Positions 26,268 to 35,785 of a DNA stretch of 64,000 bases are shown here, piece by piece. The stretch is taken from NCBI RefSeq assembly GCF_026013415.1, contig NZ_JAPDOK010000005.1:62001-126000 (forward strand), written 5' to 3'. Every line of letters begins with the position of its first letter. The first letter of the stretch is position 1. Position numbers and translations under genes: made by a program. The notes below the pieces were generated by a model. It was not told the origin of the DNA and did not search any database. It saw only the letters and a list, made by a program, of their open reading frames with translations. Origin of the DNA: Sphingomonas caeni (lineage in GTDB: Bacteria; Pseudomonadota; Alphaproteobacteria; Sphingomonadales; Sphingomonadaceae).

Positions 26268-27689
26268 TTGACCACCGCCCCTACCCCAACCGCCCATGGC
26301 TGGCGCGACCTGCTGCGCGAGGGGCGCGGGCCGCTGCTCGCGCTGATGCTGCTCGGCACCTGGACGATCGCGGCGGATGCACTGGTGACCACCACGATCC
26401 TGCCGAGCGTCGGCGCGTCGCTGTCGGGCTATGAATATTTCGGCTGGACCGCCTCGGCATTCCTGACCGGCACCGTTGTCGCGGGCGCCTGCGCAGGCTG
26501 GCTGTCTGAGCGGATCGGGCTGCGCATGGCGATGGTGGCCGCCGGCGTGGTGCTCGCTTTGGGCTGCGCGCTCTCGGCGCTGGCGCCCGACATGGTCTGG
26601 TTCATGGCTGGGCGGGTGCTGCAGGGCGTGGCGGGCGGCTGGGTGCTCGGGCTCGTCTATGTCGCGATGGCGACGGGCTTCCCCTCCCCCCAGCTCCCGC
26701 GCCTGTTCGCGCTCGCCAACAGCGTGTGGGGGATCGCGACCGTGCTCGGGCCGCTGATCGGCGGGCTGTTCGCCGATCTCGGATCGTGGCGCGGGGTCTT
26801 CTGGCTGTTCGCGGGCCAGGCGGCGTTGTTCGCCGGGGCGGCGCTGTGGCTGATCCCGGTGCGCGCCGGGGAAAGCAGCGCCCAGCGCGTTCCCGTCGCG
26901 CCGCTCGCGCTGCTGACGGTCGCGATCGCCGCGGTCTCGGCGGCGGGGGTGGTGAATTCCACCGCGCTCGCGGCGGTGCTGCTGATCGGCGGCCTCGCGT
27001 TGCTGGCCTTTGCGATCCGCGCCGATATGCGCAGCGACCATGGCCTGCTGCCCAGCCAGGTGCGCGCGCCCGCGACGCCGCTGCGCGCAGGCTATCTGGT
27101 CTATTTCATGACCAACGCCGCCGCGACCGGCTTCTCGCTCTACGGCCCCACCCTGCTGCGCACGACGATGGGGCTGAGCGGGCTGGAGGCGGGCTATATC
27201 GTCGCGAGCGAGGCGGTCGGCTGGACGCTGCTCGCGATCGCGGTGAGCGGCGCGGGCGAACGCTGGCAGCGGCGCTGGCTGGTAATCGGGCCCGCCGCGA
27301 TCCTGGCGGGCGTGACGATGCAGGCGCTTGTGACCGCCGGGGGGTCGATCCCGCTGGTGCTGGTCTCGGGGCTGCTGCTCGGCGGCGGCTTCGGCGTGTC
27401 CTACGGATTCCTCGGGCGGCGCGTGCTGACGATGTTTTCCGAGGCAGAGACCGCGCGCGGATCGGGCGCGATCGCCGCAGTTCGCGGCGCGGGCGGGGCG
27501 GTGGGCGCGGCGGTGGCGAGCATCGGCGCGAACGCGGCGGGGTTTGCGGGGCTCGATCTCGGCAATGCGCAGTGGGTCGCGCTTGCGGCGTTCGGATCGA
27601 GCGTGCCCTTCGCGGTCTGGGCGCTGATCGCAGCGATCCGGGTGGCGCGGACGGCGGAACCTCAGGCGGCGGCGAGCACCGCTGCCTGA
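26268..27689 (+). CDS. MFS multidrug-type exporter
   Basis: A major facilitator transporter of 473 residues with 12-14 membrane helices. The start is TTG, seven bases after CGGAGA. Features include WTIAADALVTTTILPSVG in helix 1, the loop GWLSERIGLRMAM (motif A-like, G-x-x-x-x-R-x-G-x-R), and AGRVLQGVAGG in helix 4. The family is drug:H+ antiporters, so export of toxic or redox-cycling compounds is likely. The SoxR-type promoter just upstream supports this. Its last 28 bases overlap the convergent hydrolase gene. Confidence 0.87.
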   Translation: MTTAPTPTAHGWRDLLREGRGPLLALMLLGTWTIAADALVTTTILPSVGASLSGYEYFGWTASAFLTGTVVAGACAGWLSERIGLRMAMVAAGVVLALGCALSALAPDMVWFMAGRVLQGVAGGWVLGLVYVAMATGFPSPQLPRLFALANSVWGIATVLGPLIGGLFADLGSWRGVFWLFAGQAALFAGAALWLIPVRAGESSAQRVPVAPLALLTVAIAAVSAAGVVNSTALAAVLLIGGLALLAFAIRADMRSDHGLLPSQVRAPATPLRAGYLVYFMTNAAATGFSLYGPTLLRTTMGLSGLEAGYIVASEAVGWTLLAIAVSGAGERWQRRWLVIGPAAILAGVTMQALVTAGGSIPLVLVSGLLLGGGFGVSYGFLGRRVLTMFSEAETARGSGAIAAVRGAGGAVGAAVASIGANAAGFAGLDLGNAQWVALAAFGSSVPFAVWALIAAIRVARTAEPQAAASTAA

Positions 27690-28504
27690 TAGTCGCTCTC
27701 GGCCTTGCCGATCAGGTGACGGTCGTCATGGTTCCAGGGGTGGAAGCCGGGGAGGAAATAGGCGACCCAGGGGAAGAAGATCTTCCGCAGCAGCCCCGGA
27801 CTGGCGATCAGATACCACCAGACGCGCGCGCGGCCCCAGCGGGTGATGCCGTCCTGCCGTAGCAGCTCGGCCGCGCCGGCGACGCGCTTCTTCCAGAAAT
27901 TGACCGTCACCAGGAGCATCATCAGCGATTTGAGCTTCCAGCGGCGCCACTTGCTCCAGTCCTTCGTGGCGTGGAGCCAGGTGTCGTAGGCGACGCCCTT
28001 GTGCTCGAGCTCCTCGATCGCGTGCCAGCGCCACATATCGGCCTGTTCGCGGTCGACGCCCTTGAAATAGTCGCGGTCGCCGAGGATCACCGAGGCGAGG
28101 ATCGCGGTGTAATGTTCGAGCGCCATGGTCGCGGCGAGGTTCACGATCGGCGGGCGCGTCTTGATGATGGCGAGGATCTCGTCGACCACCGCCTCGAGCG
28201 GGGCGAAATCATAGCCCGCCTCGGTCACGCGCCGGTTGAAGGCGACATGCTCGCGGCTGTGCATCACCTCCTGCTGGACGAAGGCGCGTATCTCGGCGTC
28301 GAGCTTGGGCGGGGTGCCCTCGCGGAAGGCCTTCACGCTCTCGATGAACATCGCCTCGCCCTTGGGAAAGGTGATCGAGAGCGAGTTGTGAAAAGCGGTC
28401 GCGACGGGATCGCCCGCGAACCACCAGCGGTCCTGCTTCGCCTCGCGCCCGAAGCGGCGGTCGCGCGGGGTGATGGTCAGATCGGCGGGAGTTTTTGCTT
28501 TCAC
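27662..28504 (-). CDS. Predicted metal-dependent hydrolase (PF10118-like)
   Basis: A 280-residue protein of the predicted metal-dependent hydrolase family (COG3687-like). It contains LTITPRDRRFGR, WFAGDPVATAFHNSLSITFPKGE, then EVMHSREHVAFN, MALEHYTA and HAIEELEHKGVAYD. The repeated Glu and His residues could bind a di-metal centre in a helical fold. The start is taken as GTG 28504; the frame is open upstream but crosses the divergent TetR gene. It is transcribed away from that regulator across about 58 bases and is probably its main target. Confidence 0.8.
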   Translation of the reverse strand: MKAKTPADLTITPRDRRFGREAKQDRWWFAGDPVATAFHNSLSITFPKGEAMFIESVKAFREGTPPKLDAEIRAFVQQEVMHSREHVAFNRRVTEAGYDFAPLEAVVDEILAIIKTRPPIVNLAATMALEHYTAILASVILGDRDYFKGVDREQADMWRWHAIEELEHKGVAYDTWLHATKDWSKWRRWKLKSLMMLLVTVNFWKKRVAGAAELLRQDGITRWGRARVWWYLIASPGLLRKIFFPWVAYFLPGFHPWNHDDRHLIGKAESDYQAAVLAAA

Positions 28505-28550
28505 GGCGCGATTGCTCCACAAGCCACAAGTTTCCCCAGGGTCATATAAA

Positions 28551-28572
28551 TTACTTACAATAATGTCAATAA
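28551..28572. promoter_or_regulatory. Candidate TetR operator in a divergent promoter
   Basis: The half-sites TTACTTACA (28551-28559) and TGTCAATAA (28564-28572) match at 7 of 9 positions as an inverted repeat. The site covers the tetR start codon and the -35 (TTGACA, 28569-28564) of the hydrolase promoter, whose -10 is TATGAC after 17 bases. Confidence 0.5.
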
Positions 28573-29156
28573 CGCCACGCCGACGCCTTTCTCCCGAAGA
28601 ATCCCGCGATGCCGCGCTCGAAGCCGCGCGGACGCTGCTGATCGAGGACGGCCCCCAAGCGGTGACGCTCAAGGCCGTCTCTGCCAAGATCGGGCGCACC
28701 CACGCCAATCTGCTCCACCATTTCGGATCGGCCGCGGGGCTGCAAAAGGCGCTGGTCGCGAGCCTGGCGGAAGAGGTCACCGGGCGGATCGGCGAGGCGA
28801 TCATCCGCGCGCGCGAGACCGACCATAATCCGCGCGAGGTGGTCGATCTGACCTTCGACGCCTTCGACAAGGGCGGCGCCGGCGCGCTGGCGAGCTGGAT
28901 GATCCTGACGGGCAATCACGACGTGCTCGATCCGATCCTCGATGCGATCCATCGGCTGGTCGATATGATCGCCAAGGATCATGACCATGAGGGGCTCACG
29001 CTGCAGGAGGAGACGCTCCAGCTGGTGCTGATCGCGCTGGGCGACGCGCTGCTGGGCGCGCCGATGGCCAAGGCGCTCGGCCTGCCCCGCGAAAAGGCGC
29101 GCGAGCTGGCGACCAATTCGCTGCTGACGGCGCATCTGCATCCGCGCCTCAAATAG
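28563..29156 (+). CDS. TetR-family transcriptional regulator
   Basis: A 197-residue one-component regulator. The N-terminal helix-turn-helix region reads ALEAARTLLIEDGPQAVTLKAVSAKIGRTHANLLHHFGSAAGLQKAL (about residues 18-65), a classic TetR pattern. The C-terminal half is a helical ligand-binding and dimer domain. The ATG at 28563 lies inside the inverted repeat at 28551, so autorepression and repression of the divergent hydrolase gene are likely. Upstream in-frame codons are inside the divergent gene and are unlikely starts. Confidence 0.88.
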   Translation: MSITPRRRLSPEESRDAALEAARTLLIEDGPQAVTLKAVSAKIGRTHANLLHHFGSAAGLQKALVASLAEEVTGRIGEAIIRARETDHNPREVVDLTFDAFDKGGAGALASWMILTGNHDVLDPILDAIHRLVDMIAKDHDHEGLTLQEETLQLVLIALGDALLGAPMAKALGLPREKARELATNSLLTAHLHPRLK

Positions 29157-29231
29157 CCAGCTCCCAGACAGGTAGCGCGCGCTAATGCGGTGGATTATGA
29201 CGCCCCGGAGGGCGCAACACAGCGAGTTGAT

Positions 29232-29630
29232 ATGATCGGATCCCTTATTCTGGCCAGCGCGGCCTTTGCCGCCACGCCCCCCGCGCCGATGCTGGGCGGG
29301 TGCGCGGTCTCCAGGCTCTGGGGCACCACGCTGCCCGCGAGCATGCCCGCCGACCAGGAGCGCCATGTGGTCCATGTCCAGGGCAAGCAGATATTCTGGA
29401 ACAGCCGGCTGATGACGGTCGAGCGCGCGGCGGCCGAGATCGGGGCCAACATGGCCGACGGCCGCGACCTGCTGGTGATCGACGCGAGCATGGCCAAATG
29501 CGCGGTGGTGAAGACGCTGGCGGCCGCGCTCGAGGGGCCGGCGGCATGCACGCCCGAGCGCTGCTTCGTGACGGCGAAGCCCATCCCCGCGCGCAAACTG
29601 CCCGAGGAACCCGCGGCGCCGAAGCCTTGA
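29232..29630 (+). CDS. Exported 132-residue protein with an ExbD-like periplasmic pattern
   Basis: A small exported protein. MIGSLILASAAFA is a short signal peptide. The remainder contains HVVHVQGKQIFWNSRLMTVE, DLLVIDASMAKCAVVKTLAAAL and a Pro-rich end. The order of a beta strand, short helix, L-V-I-D-A-S and an amphipathic helix resembles the periplasmic domain of ExbD/TolR proteins, but the N-terminal membrane anchor with its Asp is missing, so this is only a structural suggestion. Two Cys pairs could form disulfides. The gene lies between tetR and the palindrome before obgE. Confidence 0.6.
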   Translation: MIGSLILASAAFAATPPAPMLGGCAVSRLWGTTLPASMPADQERHVVHVQGKQIFWNSRLMTVERAAAEIGANMADGRDLLVIDASMAKCAVVKTLAAALEGPAACTPERCFVTAKPIPARKLPEEPAAPKP

Positions 29631-29641
29631 GATCAATTCAA

Positions 29642-30878
<1,237 letters not shown>

Positions 30879-30880
30879 CC

Positions 30881-31456
30881 ATGGCTCGCCTGCGTATTGA
30901 GATATCTGCCAGCCCTTCTTCAAACGACTACCAAGCACGCCCTTTTCTCAACGATCAGGATTGGCTCGGCCGGGACCATCTGGGCCTCGATCCGCCTGAA
31001 TTGGTGGCCGAACTGACCGATACGGCCGCCAGCGAGGTACTGATCGGACGATGCGGTTGTGGGGTCGTGGGTTGCGATGATGTTCGCGTGGCGATTGCGC
31101 GATCGGCTGCGTCCATAGATTGGCTTTACGGCGGCCGGCGGGTCCACTTCGATCCTGAGCAATACAATGCCGAGATACGGCGCTTTGCCGCCGATGAAAG
31201 CTGGCGCCCTGTCGAACGGCAGGTCGAGCGTGCGGTCGAGGAGCTTTTTCGGGGCCTCGTGCTCGAAGATCGGCTCGAATTTCGCTGGGCGTCCGCTCGT
31301 ATCAAACGAAATATCGTGCACCTATCCTTTGACCGGTGTGGCCTCCGCCCCGAAGACCATGAGCAGCGTATTCTGGAATTCAGCTGGGATGGCGAGTCCG
31401 TCGAGAGTGCCCGTGATCGAGCTCTGTCTTTTCGGCGAGAAAGGTTCGACAGCTAA
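30881..31456 (+). CDS. Hypothetical protein with a Cys cluster, directly after obgE
   Basis: Family not recognised. The 191-residue protein has no signal or membrane segment. A Cys motif G-R-C-G-C-G-V-V-G-C near residue 50 could bind metal. The rest is rich in Arg and Glu. The ATG lies two bases after the obgE stop, so translation may depend on obgE. Base composition is clearly less GC-rich than that of obgE or proB. Together with its position between obgE and proB, which are often adjacent, this suggests a later insertion. Confidence 0.65.
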   Translation: MARLRIEISASPSSNDYQARPFLNDQDWLGRDHLGLDPPELVAELTDTAASEVLIGRCGCGVVGCDDVRVAIARSAASIDWLYGGRRVHFDPEQYNAEIRRFAADESWRPVERQVERAVEELFRGLVLEDRLEFRWASARIKRNIVHLSFDRCGLRPEDHEQRILEFSWDGESVESARDRALSFRRERFDS

Positions 31457-31508
31457 GACGCTCGCCCGTGGCGGGCTGGGGCGAACGCATAGCGGGCTTA
31501 GCCGCCGC

Positions 31509-32225
31509 TCAGTCCTTGAACCCCTCCCTCGCCCGGCTGTTGTCGAGCACGATCGGCCTGCCGGTCACCGGATGGGGATAGTGGAACGGGATGGTGTCGG
31601 TCGCCGGCCACAGGCGCGGGCGCGGTTCGACCGGGGCGTCGGGGCCGAGCGGGTCTTCGGGATAGAAGGTCGAGGCCATCGGGATGAAGTCGATCGGGGT
31701 CTTGGCCCAGCCCTCTGCGAAGCTGCCGTGCCAGAAGGGGAAGTAACGCAGCGCCTTGATCCGCCAGATGCCGTCGGCGCCCCGGATATAGTCATTCTCG
31801 TAGATTCCGCCTTCCCACCAGGCGCGCTGCGGGCCCTCGGCGGTCTCGTGCAGACCCGCCTGCATCTGCGAGCGGCCGCGGACCTGGGCCGTGTTGCGGT
31901 CGGGAGCGACGTCGATCACCATCTGGAGCTGGGGATGATCGAGCAGCCAGCCATAGCGCGGGCCGTTATGGCCCTGCGTGAATTGGGTCTGGAATCGCTC
32001 GATATAGAGTCGCCGCACCCCCGCCTTTCCCTTGTAGATGCCGCCGAGAAACCAGACTTCGGCATCGTCGGCGAACAGATCGACGCATTCATTGTACTGC
32101 GATTTATCGATGAAATAGCCGTAGCTGTATTGGAGCTTGCGGATCGCGCTTTCGTCCTGGAGGCGTCCGAGCTCATGCTCGAGCCGTTCGATGCGAGCGG
32201 TGAGCGCTGCGGTCTCGTCGGTCAT
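31509..32225 (-). CDS. SnoaL/NTF2-like protein
   Basis: A 238-residue protein of the nuclear transport factor 2-like superfamily, a cone-shaped fold used by polyketide cyclases and ring-hydroxylating dioxygenase small subunits. It starts with a coiled helix (LTARIERLEHELGRLQ) followed by IRKLQYSYGYFIDKSQYNECVDLFADDAEVWFLGG, the usual SnoaL-like opening. Later beta strands include AWWEGGIYENDYIR and IKALRYFPFWHGSF. The reaction is unknown. The ATG at 32225 removes an unconserved upstream extension. It runs against obgE and proB and so interrupts that gene pair. Confidence 0.8.
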   Translation of the reverse strand: MTDETAALTARIERLEHELGRLQDESAIRKLQYSYGYFIDKSQYNECVDLFADDAEVWFLGGIYKGKAGVRRLYIERFQTQFTQGHNGPRYGWLLDHPQLQMVIDVAPDRNTAQVRGRSQMQAGLHETAEGPQRAWWEGGIYENDYIRGADGIWRIKALRYFPFWHGSFAEGWAKTPIDFIPMASTFYPEDPLGPDAPVEPRPRLWPATDTIPFHYPHPVTGRPIVLDNSRAREGFKD

Positions 32226-32415
32226 TCTTCCGTGCCTTTCCGATCGGCCGCGCTGGATGGGGCGGGCCACGCCGTGGATGAGCGCAGGATGCACGCGCCC
32301 CGCGCCGAGGGCAACGGACGCCAGCCGCGCTCATGCCGGGAACATAGCCCGCATTGCTCTCGCTAAATGCGAACCCTGATTGGCGCGCGGCTTCTCCCCC
32401 GCTAACGCAGCCCGC

Positions 32416-33522
32416 GTGAAACAATTCGCCCCCGCCTCCTGTCCGCGGCTGATCGTCAAGGTCGGCTCGGCGCTGCTCGTCGACGCGCAGGGACAGGTGC
32501 GGCGCGACTGGTTGACCACGCTGGTCGCCGATCTCGCCGAACGCGCACGCGCGGGGCAGCAGGTTGCGGTCGTTTCCTCGGGCGCGATCGCGCTGGGAGC
32601 GCGGCGGCTGGGGCTGGCCAAGGGCGGGCGCGCGAGCCTCGAGGATGCGCAGGCGGCGGCGGCGACCGGGCAGATCGCGCTCGCGGGCATCTGGGCCGAG
32701 CTGCTCGGCGCGCAGGGGCTGACCGCGGCGCAGATGCTCGTGACGCTCGACGATCTCGAGGACCGGCGGCGCTACCTCAACGCCGCGGCGACGCTCGACC
32801 GGCTGCTGGGGCTCGGCGTGGTGCCCGTGCTCAACGAGAATGACAGCGTCGCGACCGAGGAGATCCGCTTCGGCGATAATGACCGGCTCGCCGCGCGGGT
32901 GGCGCAGGCGGCGGGGGCGCAGGGGGTGATCCTCCTTTCCGATGTCGATGGGCTCTACGACCGCAACCCCGGCCAGCCGGGCGCGCGGCACATCCCCCGC
33001 GTCGAGCGGATCGACGATGCGATCGAGGCGATGGCCGATCGCGGATCGGGATCGGGGATGGGATCGGGCGGCATGGTGTCGAAGATCGCGGCGGCGCGGA
33101 TCGCCAATGCCGCGGGCGCGCATCTCGCGATCGCTTCGGGCCGGATCGAGCATCCGCTGTCGGCGGAAGCGCGGCACACGCTGTTCGTCGCCGAGAAGTC
33201 GGCGCCCGCGCGCAAGGCGTGGCTCGCGGGCGGGCTCACCGCGCGGGGGACGATCCATGTCGATGCCGGTGCGGCGCGGGCGCTGGGCCAGGGCAAGAGC
33301 CTGCTCGCCGCGGGCGCGACGCGCGTCGAGGGCGCGTTCGCGCGCGGCGACCTGGTGGTGATCGCGGGGCCCGACGGCAAGGCGATCGCACGCGGGCTGG
33401 CCGAATATCCGAGCGACGATGCCGCGCGGATCGTCGGCCGCCGCAACGAGGATCAGGCCGAACTGCTCGGCTATGCGCCCCGCACCGCGCTGGTGCATCG
33501 CAGCCATATGGCGCTGCTGTGA
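32416..33522 (+). CDS. proB: Glutamate 5-kinase
   Basis: Catalyses the first step of proline synthesis, phosphorylating glutamate. The 368 residues comprise an amino-acid kinase domain (RLIVKVGSALLV, SSGAIALGARRLG, VPVLNENDSVATEEIRFGDND, LLSDVDGLYDRNP, GMGSGGMVSKIAAA) and a C-terminal PUA domain from about 275. I use the GTG at 32416; a TTG at 32380 is the alternative, and neither has a strong ribosome site. The stop overlaps the next gene (GTGA). proA is not adjacent. Confidence 0.95.
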   Translation: MKQFAPASCPRLIVKVGSALLVDAQGQVRRDWLTTLVADLAERARAGQQVAVVSSGAIALGARRLGLAKGGRASLEDAQAAAATGQIALAGIWAELLGAQGLTAAQMLVTLDDLEDRRRYLNAAATLDRLLGLGVVPVLNENDSVATEEIRFGDNDRLAARVAQAAGAQGVILLSDVDGLYDRNPGQPGARHIPRVERIDDAIEAMADRGSGSGMGSGGMVSKIAAARIANAAGAHLAIASGRIEHPLSAEARHTLFVAEKSAPARKAWLAGGLTARGTIHVDAGAARALGQGKSLLAAGATRVEGAFARGDLVVIAGPDGKAIARGLAEYPSDDAARIVGRRNEDQAELLGYAPRTALVHRSHMALL

Positions 33523-34424
33523 GCATCCTCGCCATCACCGGGGGGACCGGGTTCGTCGGGTCGCGGCTGATCGCGCTGGCGCTGGAGGCCGGGCATCGGG
33601 TGCGCGCGCTCACCCGGCGCGAGCAGGCGGCGCGCGAGGGGATCAGCTGGGTGCAAGGCGATCTGCAGGACCGCCCCGCCCTCGCCCGCCTCGCCGAGGG
33701 TGCCGATGCGGTGATCCATGTCGCGGGGGTGGTGAACGCGCCCGACCGCGCGGGCTTCGCGCTCGGCAATATCGAGGGCACCGCGAACATGCTCGCCGCC
33801 GCCGAGGGCGCGGGGGTCAGGCGCTTCGTCCATGTCTCGTCGCTCGCCGCGCGGGAGCCGGACCTGTCGGTCTATGGCTGGTCCAAGGCCGAGGGCGACA
33901 GGCTGGTCGAGGCATCGCCGCTCGACTGGAGCATCGTCCGCCCGCCGGCGATCTTCGGCCCGGGCGATCTGGAGATGCTCGAGCTGTTCAAGCTCGCCAA
34001 ATGGGGCCTGGCGCTGTCGCCGCGCGGCGGGCGGATTTCGGTGATCGAGGTGGGGGAGCTCGCGCGGCTGCTGCTCGCGCTGGCGGTGAGCGACAGCTGC
34101 CGGATGACGCTCGACGTCGATGACGGGGTCGAGGGCGGCTGGAGCCATCCCGAATTCGCCCGCGCGATCGGCGCGGCGCTGAACAAGCGGATCGCGTCGT
34201 TCGCCCTGCCCCGCCCGCTGCTGATGGCAGGGGCGCATCTCGACCGGCTGGTGCGCGGCAAGCGGGCGAAGCTCACGCCCGACCGCGTCGCCTATTTCTG
34301 CCACCGGGACTGGGTGGTCGACGGGGCGAAGCGCCCGCCCGCGAACCTGTGGGTGCCGCAGGTGAAGACCGAGGATGGGCTCGCCGCGACGGCGGCGTGG
34401 TATCGCAAGCAGGGGCTGCTTTAG
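33519..34424 (+). CDS. NAD(P)-dependent epimerase/reductase, candidate ceramide-pathway reductase CerR
   Basis: An extended short-chain dehydrogenase of 301 residues. The nucleotide site is TGGTGFVGS at about 7-15, the catalytic pair is in Y-G-W-S-K with a Ser upstream (HVSSLA), and the C-terminal half is the variable substrate domain. The GTG start overlaps the proB stop. NCBI-style names for such proteins are vague, but in Caulobacter the reductase CerR, of this type, is encoded beside serine palmitoyltransferase and its ACP. Here ACP and SPT follow 1.1 kb downstream, so CerR is my best guess. Complex I assembly-type NDUFA9-like proteins are the main alternative. Confidence 0.6.
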   Translation: MSILAITGGTGFVGSRLIALALEAGHRVRALTRREQAAREGISWVQGDLQDRPALARLAEGADAVIHVAGVVNAPDRAGFALGNIEGTANMLAAAEGAGVRRFVHVSSLAAREPDLSVYGWSKAEGDRLVEASPLDWSIVRPPAIFGPGDLEMLELFKLAKWGLALSPRGGRISVIEVGELARLLLALAVSDSCRMTLDVDDGVEGGWSHPEFARAIGAALNKRIASFALPRPLLMAGAHLDRLVRGKRAKLTPDRVAYFCHRDWVVDGAKRPPANLWVPQVKTEDGLAATAAWYRKQGLL

Positions 34425-34449
34425 AGGCGGCAATTGGGCCGGCTCGCGA

Positions 34450-34899
34450 TCATTTCGTCTGCCTCCTGCGGGGGTAAACATAGTTGTCCGGCCCATAAGT
34501 AAGCTCGATCCGCCGGTTCTGGCGCTCGGATATGTTCGGCGGCGTCTTCACACGCAGTTCTCTGGCACCGAAATCCAGCATGTTCCTCGGATTCACGAAC
34601 ACGCCGCGGCTAGCGAGGTAATTGCTCACCGCTTTGAGCCGCAAAGCGGAAACGCCACGCTTCTCGCGGGTGTCGGCGTGGCCCGCAAGCACTGCGACCG
34701 AACCGCAACTGCCCTGGTTCTCAACAGCGATGTCGAGGATTTCGGCTGCGTCCTTCTTGATCGCCGAGGAGTCCGGATCGAAGAACACGATATACGGCCC
34801 CGGCGTGCAATCGACCTGGATCGGCGGAGCCTCCTGCTGGGCCGCGCCAAGCGTGATCGTCGCGGCAAGCGCGAGCATGAGCTTCACGCGATTGGTCAT
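34450..34899 (-). CDS. OmpA-like domain protein
   Basis: A 149-residue exported protein. A signal peptide ends near ITLGAAQ. The OmpA-like peptidoglycan-binding domain starts at YIVFFDPDSSAIKKDAAEIL and contains VLAGHADTREKRGVSALRLKAVSNYLASRGV, with NISERQNRRIEL near the end. The Asp and Arg residues that hold diaminopimelate are in place. No barrel or lipobox is seen, so it is probably a soluble periplasmic protein. Its ATG overlaps the stop of the upstream membrane-protein gene (ATGA), so the two are translated together. Confidence 0.8.
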   Translation of the reverse strand: MTNRVKLMLALAATITLGAAQQEAPPIQVDCTPGPYIVFFDPDSSAIKKDAAEILDIAVENQGSCGSVAVLAGHADTREKRGVSALRLKAVSNYLASRGVFVNPRNMLDFGARELRVKTPPNISERQNRRIELTYGPDNYVYPRRRQTK

Positions 34900-35417
34900 G
34901 CGATCATTCCCCACAGGAACGCCGCGAAACTCGCGACCAGCCCCACCAGGAACACCCGGTAGGCCAAGCCGAGCACGCGGTATTTCTTCCGCCTGAGCAC
35001 CTGTCCGTTCTGGTAGAGATCGCGCGCCATCAGTTCGAGCGCGCCCCGATCGGTGGTGAGCTTATCGCACAACCGCTCGATGAACTCGTCCTCGTCCAGC
35101 CGGGTGAACGAGCCGAAGAAGAGCAGGTTGAGCGGCGCCTCGTCCGGCCGCTTGCGCGGTCTCAGCACCGGCATCACCACCAGCATCGCCAGAATCGCCG
35201 AGAAAAAGGCGAAGCTGCCAAGGATCGCGAGCGGCAGCGGCGGCATCGCCCCATGCGCCTGTCCGATCGTGATGGTGAAGATCACGAAGGTCGCGCCCAT
35301 CAGGATCGACGCCTTCTGGTCGGCCATCTGGCTCAATTGCAGATGGATCGCCTGGGTGGTGCGCACGACATGGACGAAATTCTGCGTGAGCGGCTTTGGC
35401 GGGTCCGGTTCGGCCAT
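34896..35417 (-). CDS. Membrane protein resembling Pycsar-type effectors (DUF5706-like)
   Basis: A 173-residue protein with a pattern seen in the PycTM-type effector family: a soluble N-terminus with HLQLSQMADQKASILMG, two adjacent membrane helices (about 38-58 and 62-85), the segment LNLLFFGSFTRLDEDEFIERL, a helical part with ARDLYQNGQVLRRKKYRVL, and a final membrane helix. In Pycsar defence these proteins damage the membrane on cyclic-pyrimidine signalling. No nucleotide cyclase gene is nearby, so a non-defence role is equally possible. I start at the ATG at 35417 (MAEPDPPK). It is coupled to the OmpA-like gene. Confidence 0.6.
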   Translation of the reverse strand: MAEPDPPKPLTQNFVHVVRTTQAIHLQLSQMADQKASILMGATFVIFTITIGQAHGAMPPLPLAILGSFAFFSAILAMLVVMPVLRPRKRPDEAPLNLLFFGSFTRLDEDEFIERLCDKLTTDRGALELMARDLYQNGQVLRRKKYRVLGLAYRVFLVGLVASFAAFLWGMIA

Positions 35418-35541
35418 GGCATCTCCCCTGCCCCATGAGTGTCGCACGCCGCCCCGCCGCTGCCAAGCACGGCCCCGCCACGGGCGCGTTCTCGCCGCAT
35501 TCGCTTGGCACTGGCGAGGGACAACGTTAAGGGAACCCCGC

Positions 35542-35784
35542 ATGAGCGACCGCGCAGCCATCACCGAAACCGTCACCGGCCTGATCCAGCCTTTCAACAA
35601 GAAGGGCGTGACGCTGACCGACGCGACCACCTTCGCCGGCGATCTCGAATGGGACAGCCTGACGGTGATGGATTTCGTGGCCGCCATCGAGGATGAATTC
35701 GACATCATCATCACGATGAACATGCAGGCCGAGATCGAGAATATCGGCCAGCTGATCGATGCGGTCGAGAAGCTGAAGGGCTGA
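35542..35784 (+). CDS. Acyl carrier protein of sphingolipid synthesis
   Basis: An 80-residue acyl carrier protein. The phosphopantetheine serine is Ser39 in E-W-D-S-L-T, followed by helix II VMDFVAAIEDEFDIIITM. It is distinct from a housekeeping AcpP in sequence (TFAGDLEWDSL) and directly precedes serine palmitoyltransferase with one base between stop and start. A dedicated ACP beside SPT is known in Caulobacter and sphingomonads and is thought to deliver the acyl chain. AAGGGAA precedes the ATG. Confidence 0.9.
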   Translation: MSDRAAITETVTGLIQPFNKKGVTLTDATTFAGDLEWDSLTVMDFVAAIEDEFDIIITMNMQAEIENIGQLIDAVEKLKG

Positions 35785-35785
35785 A

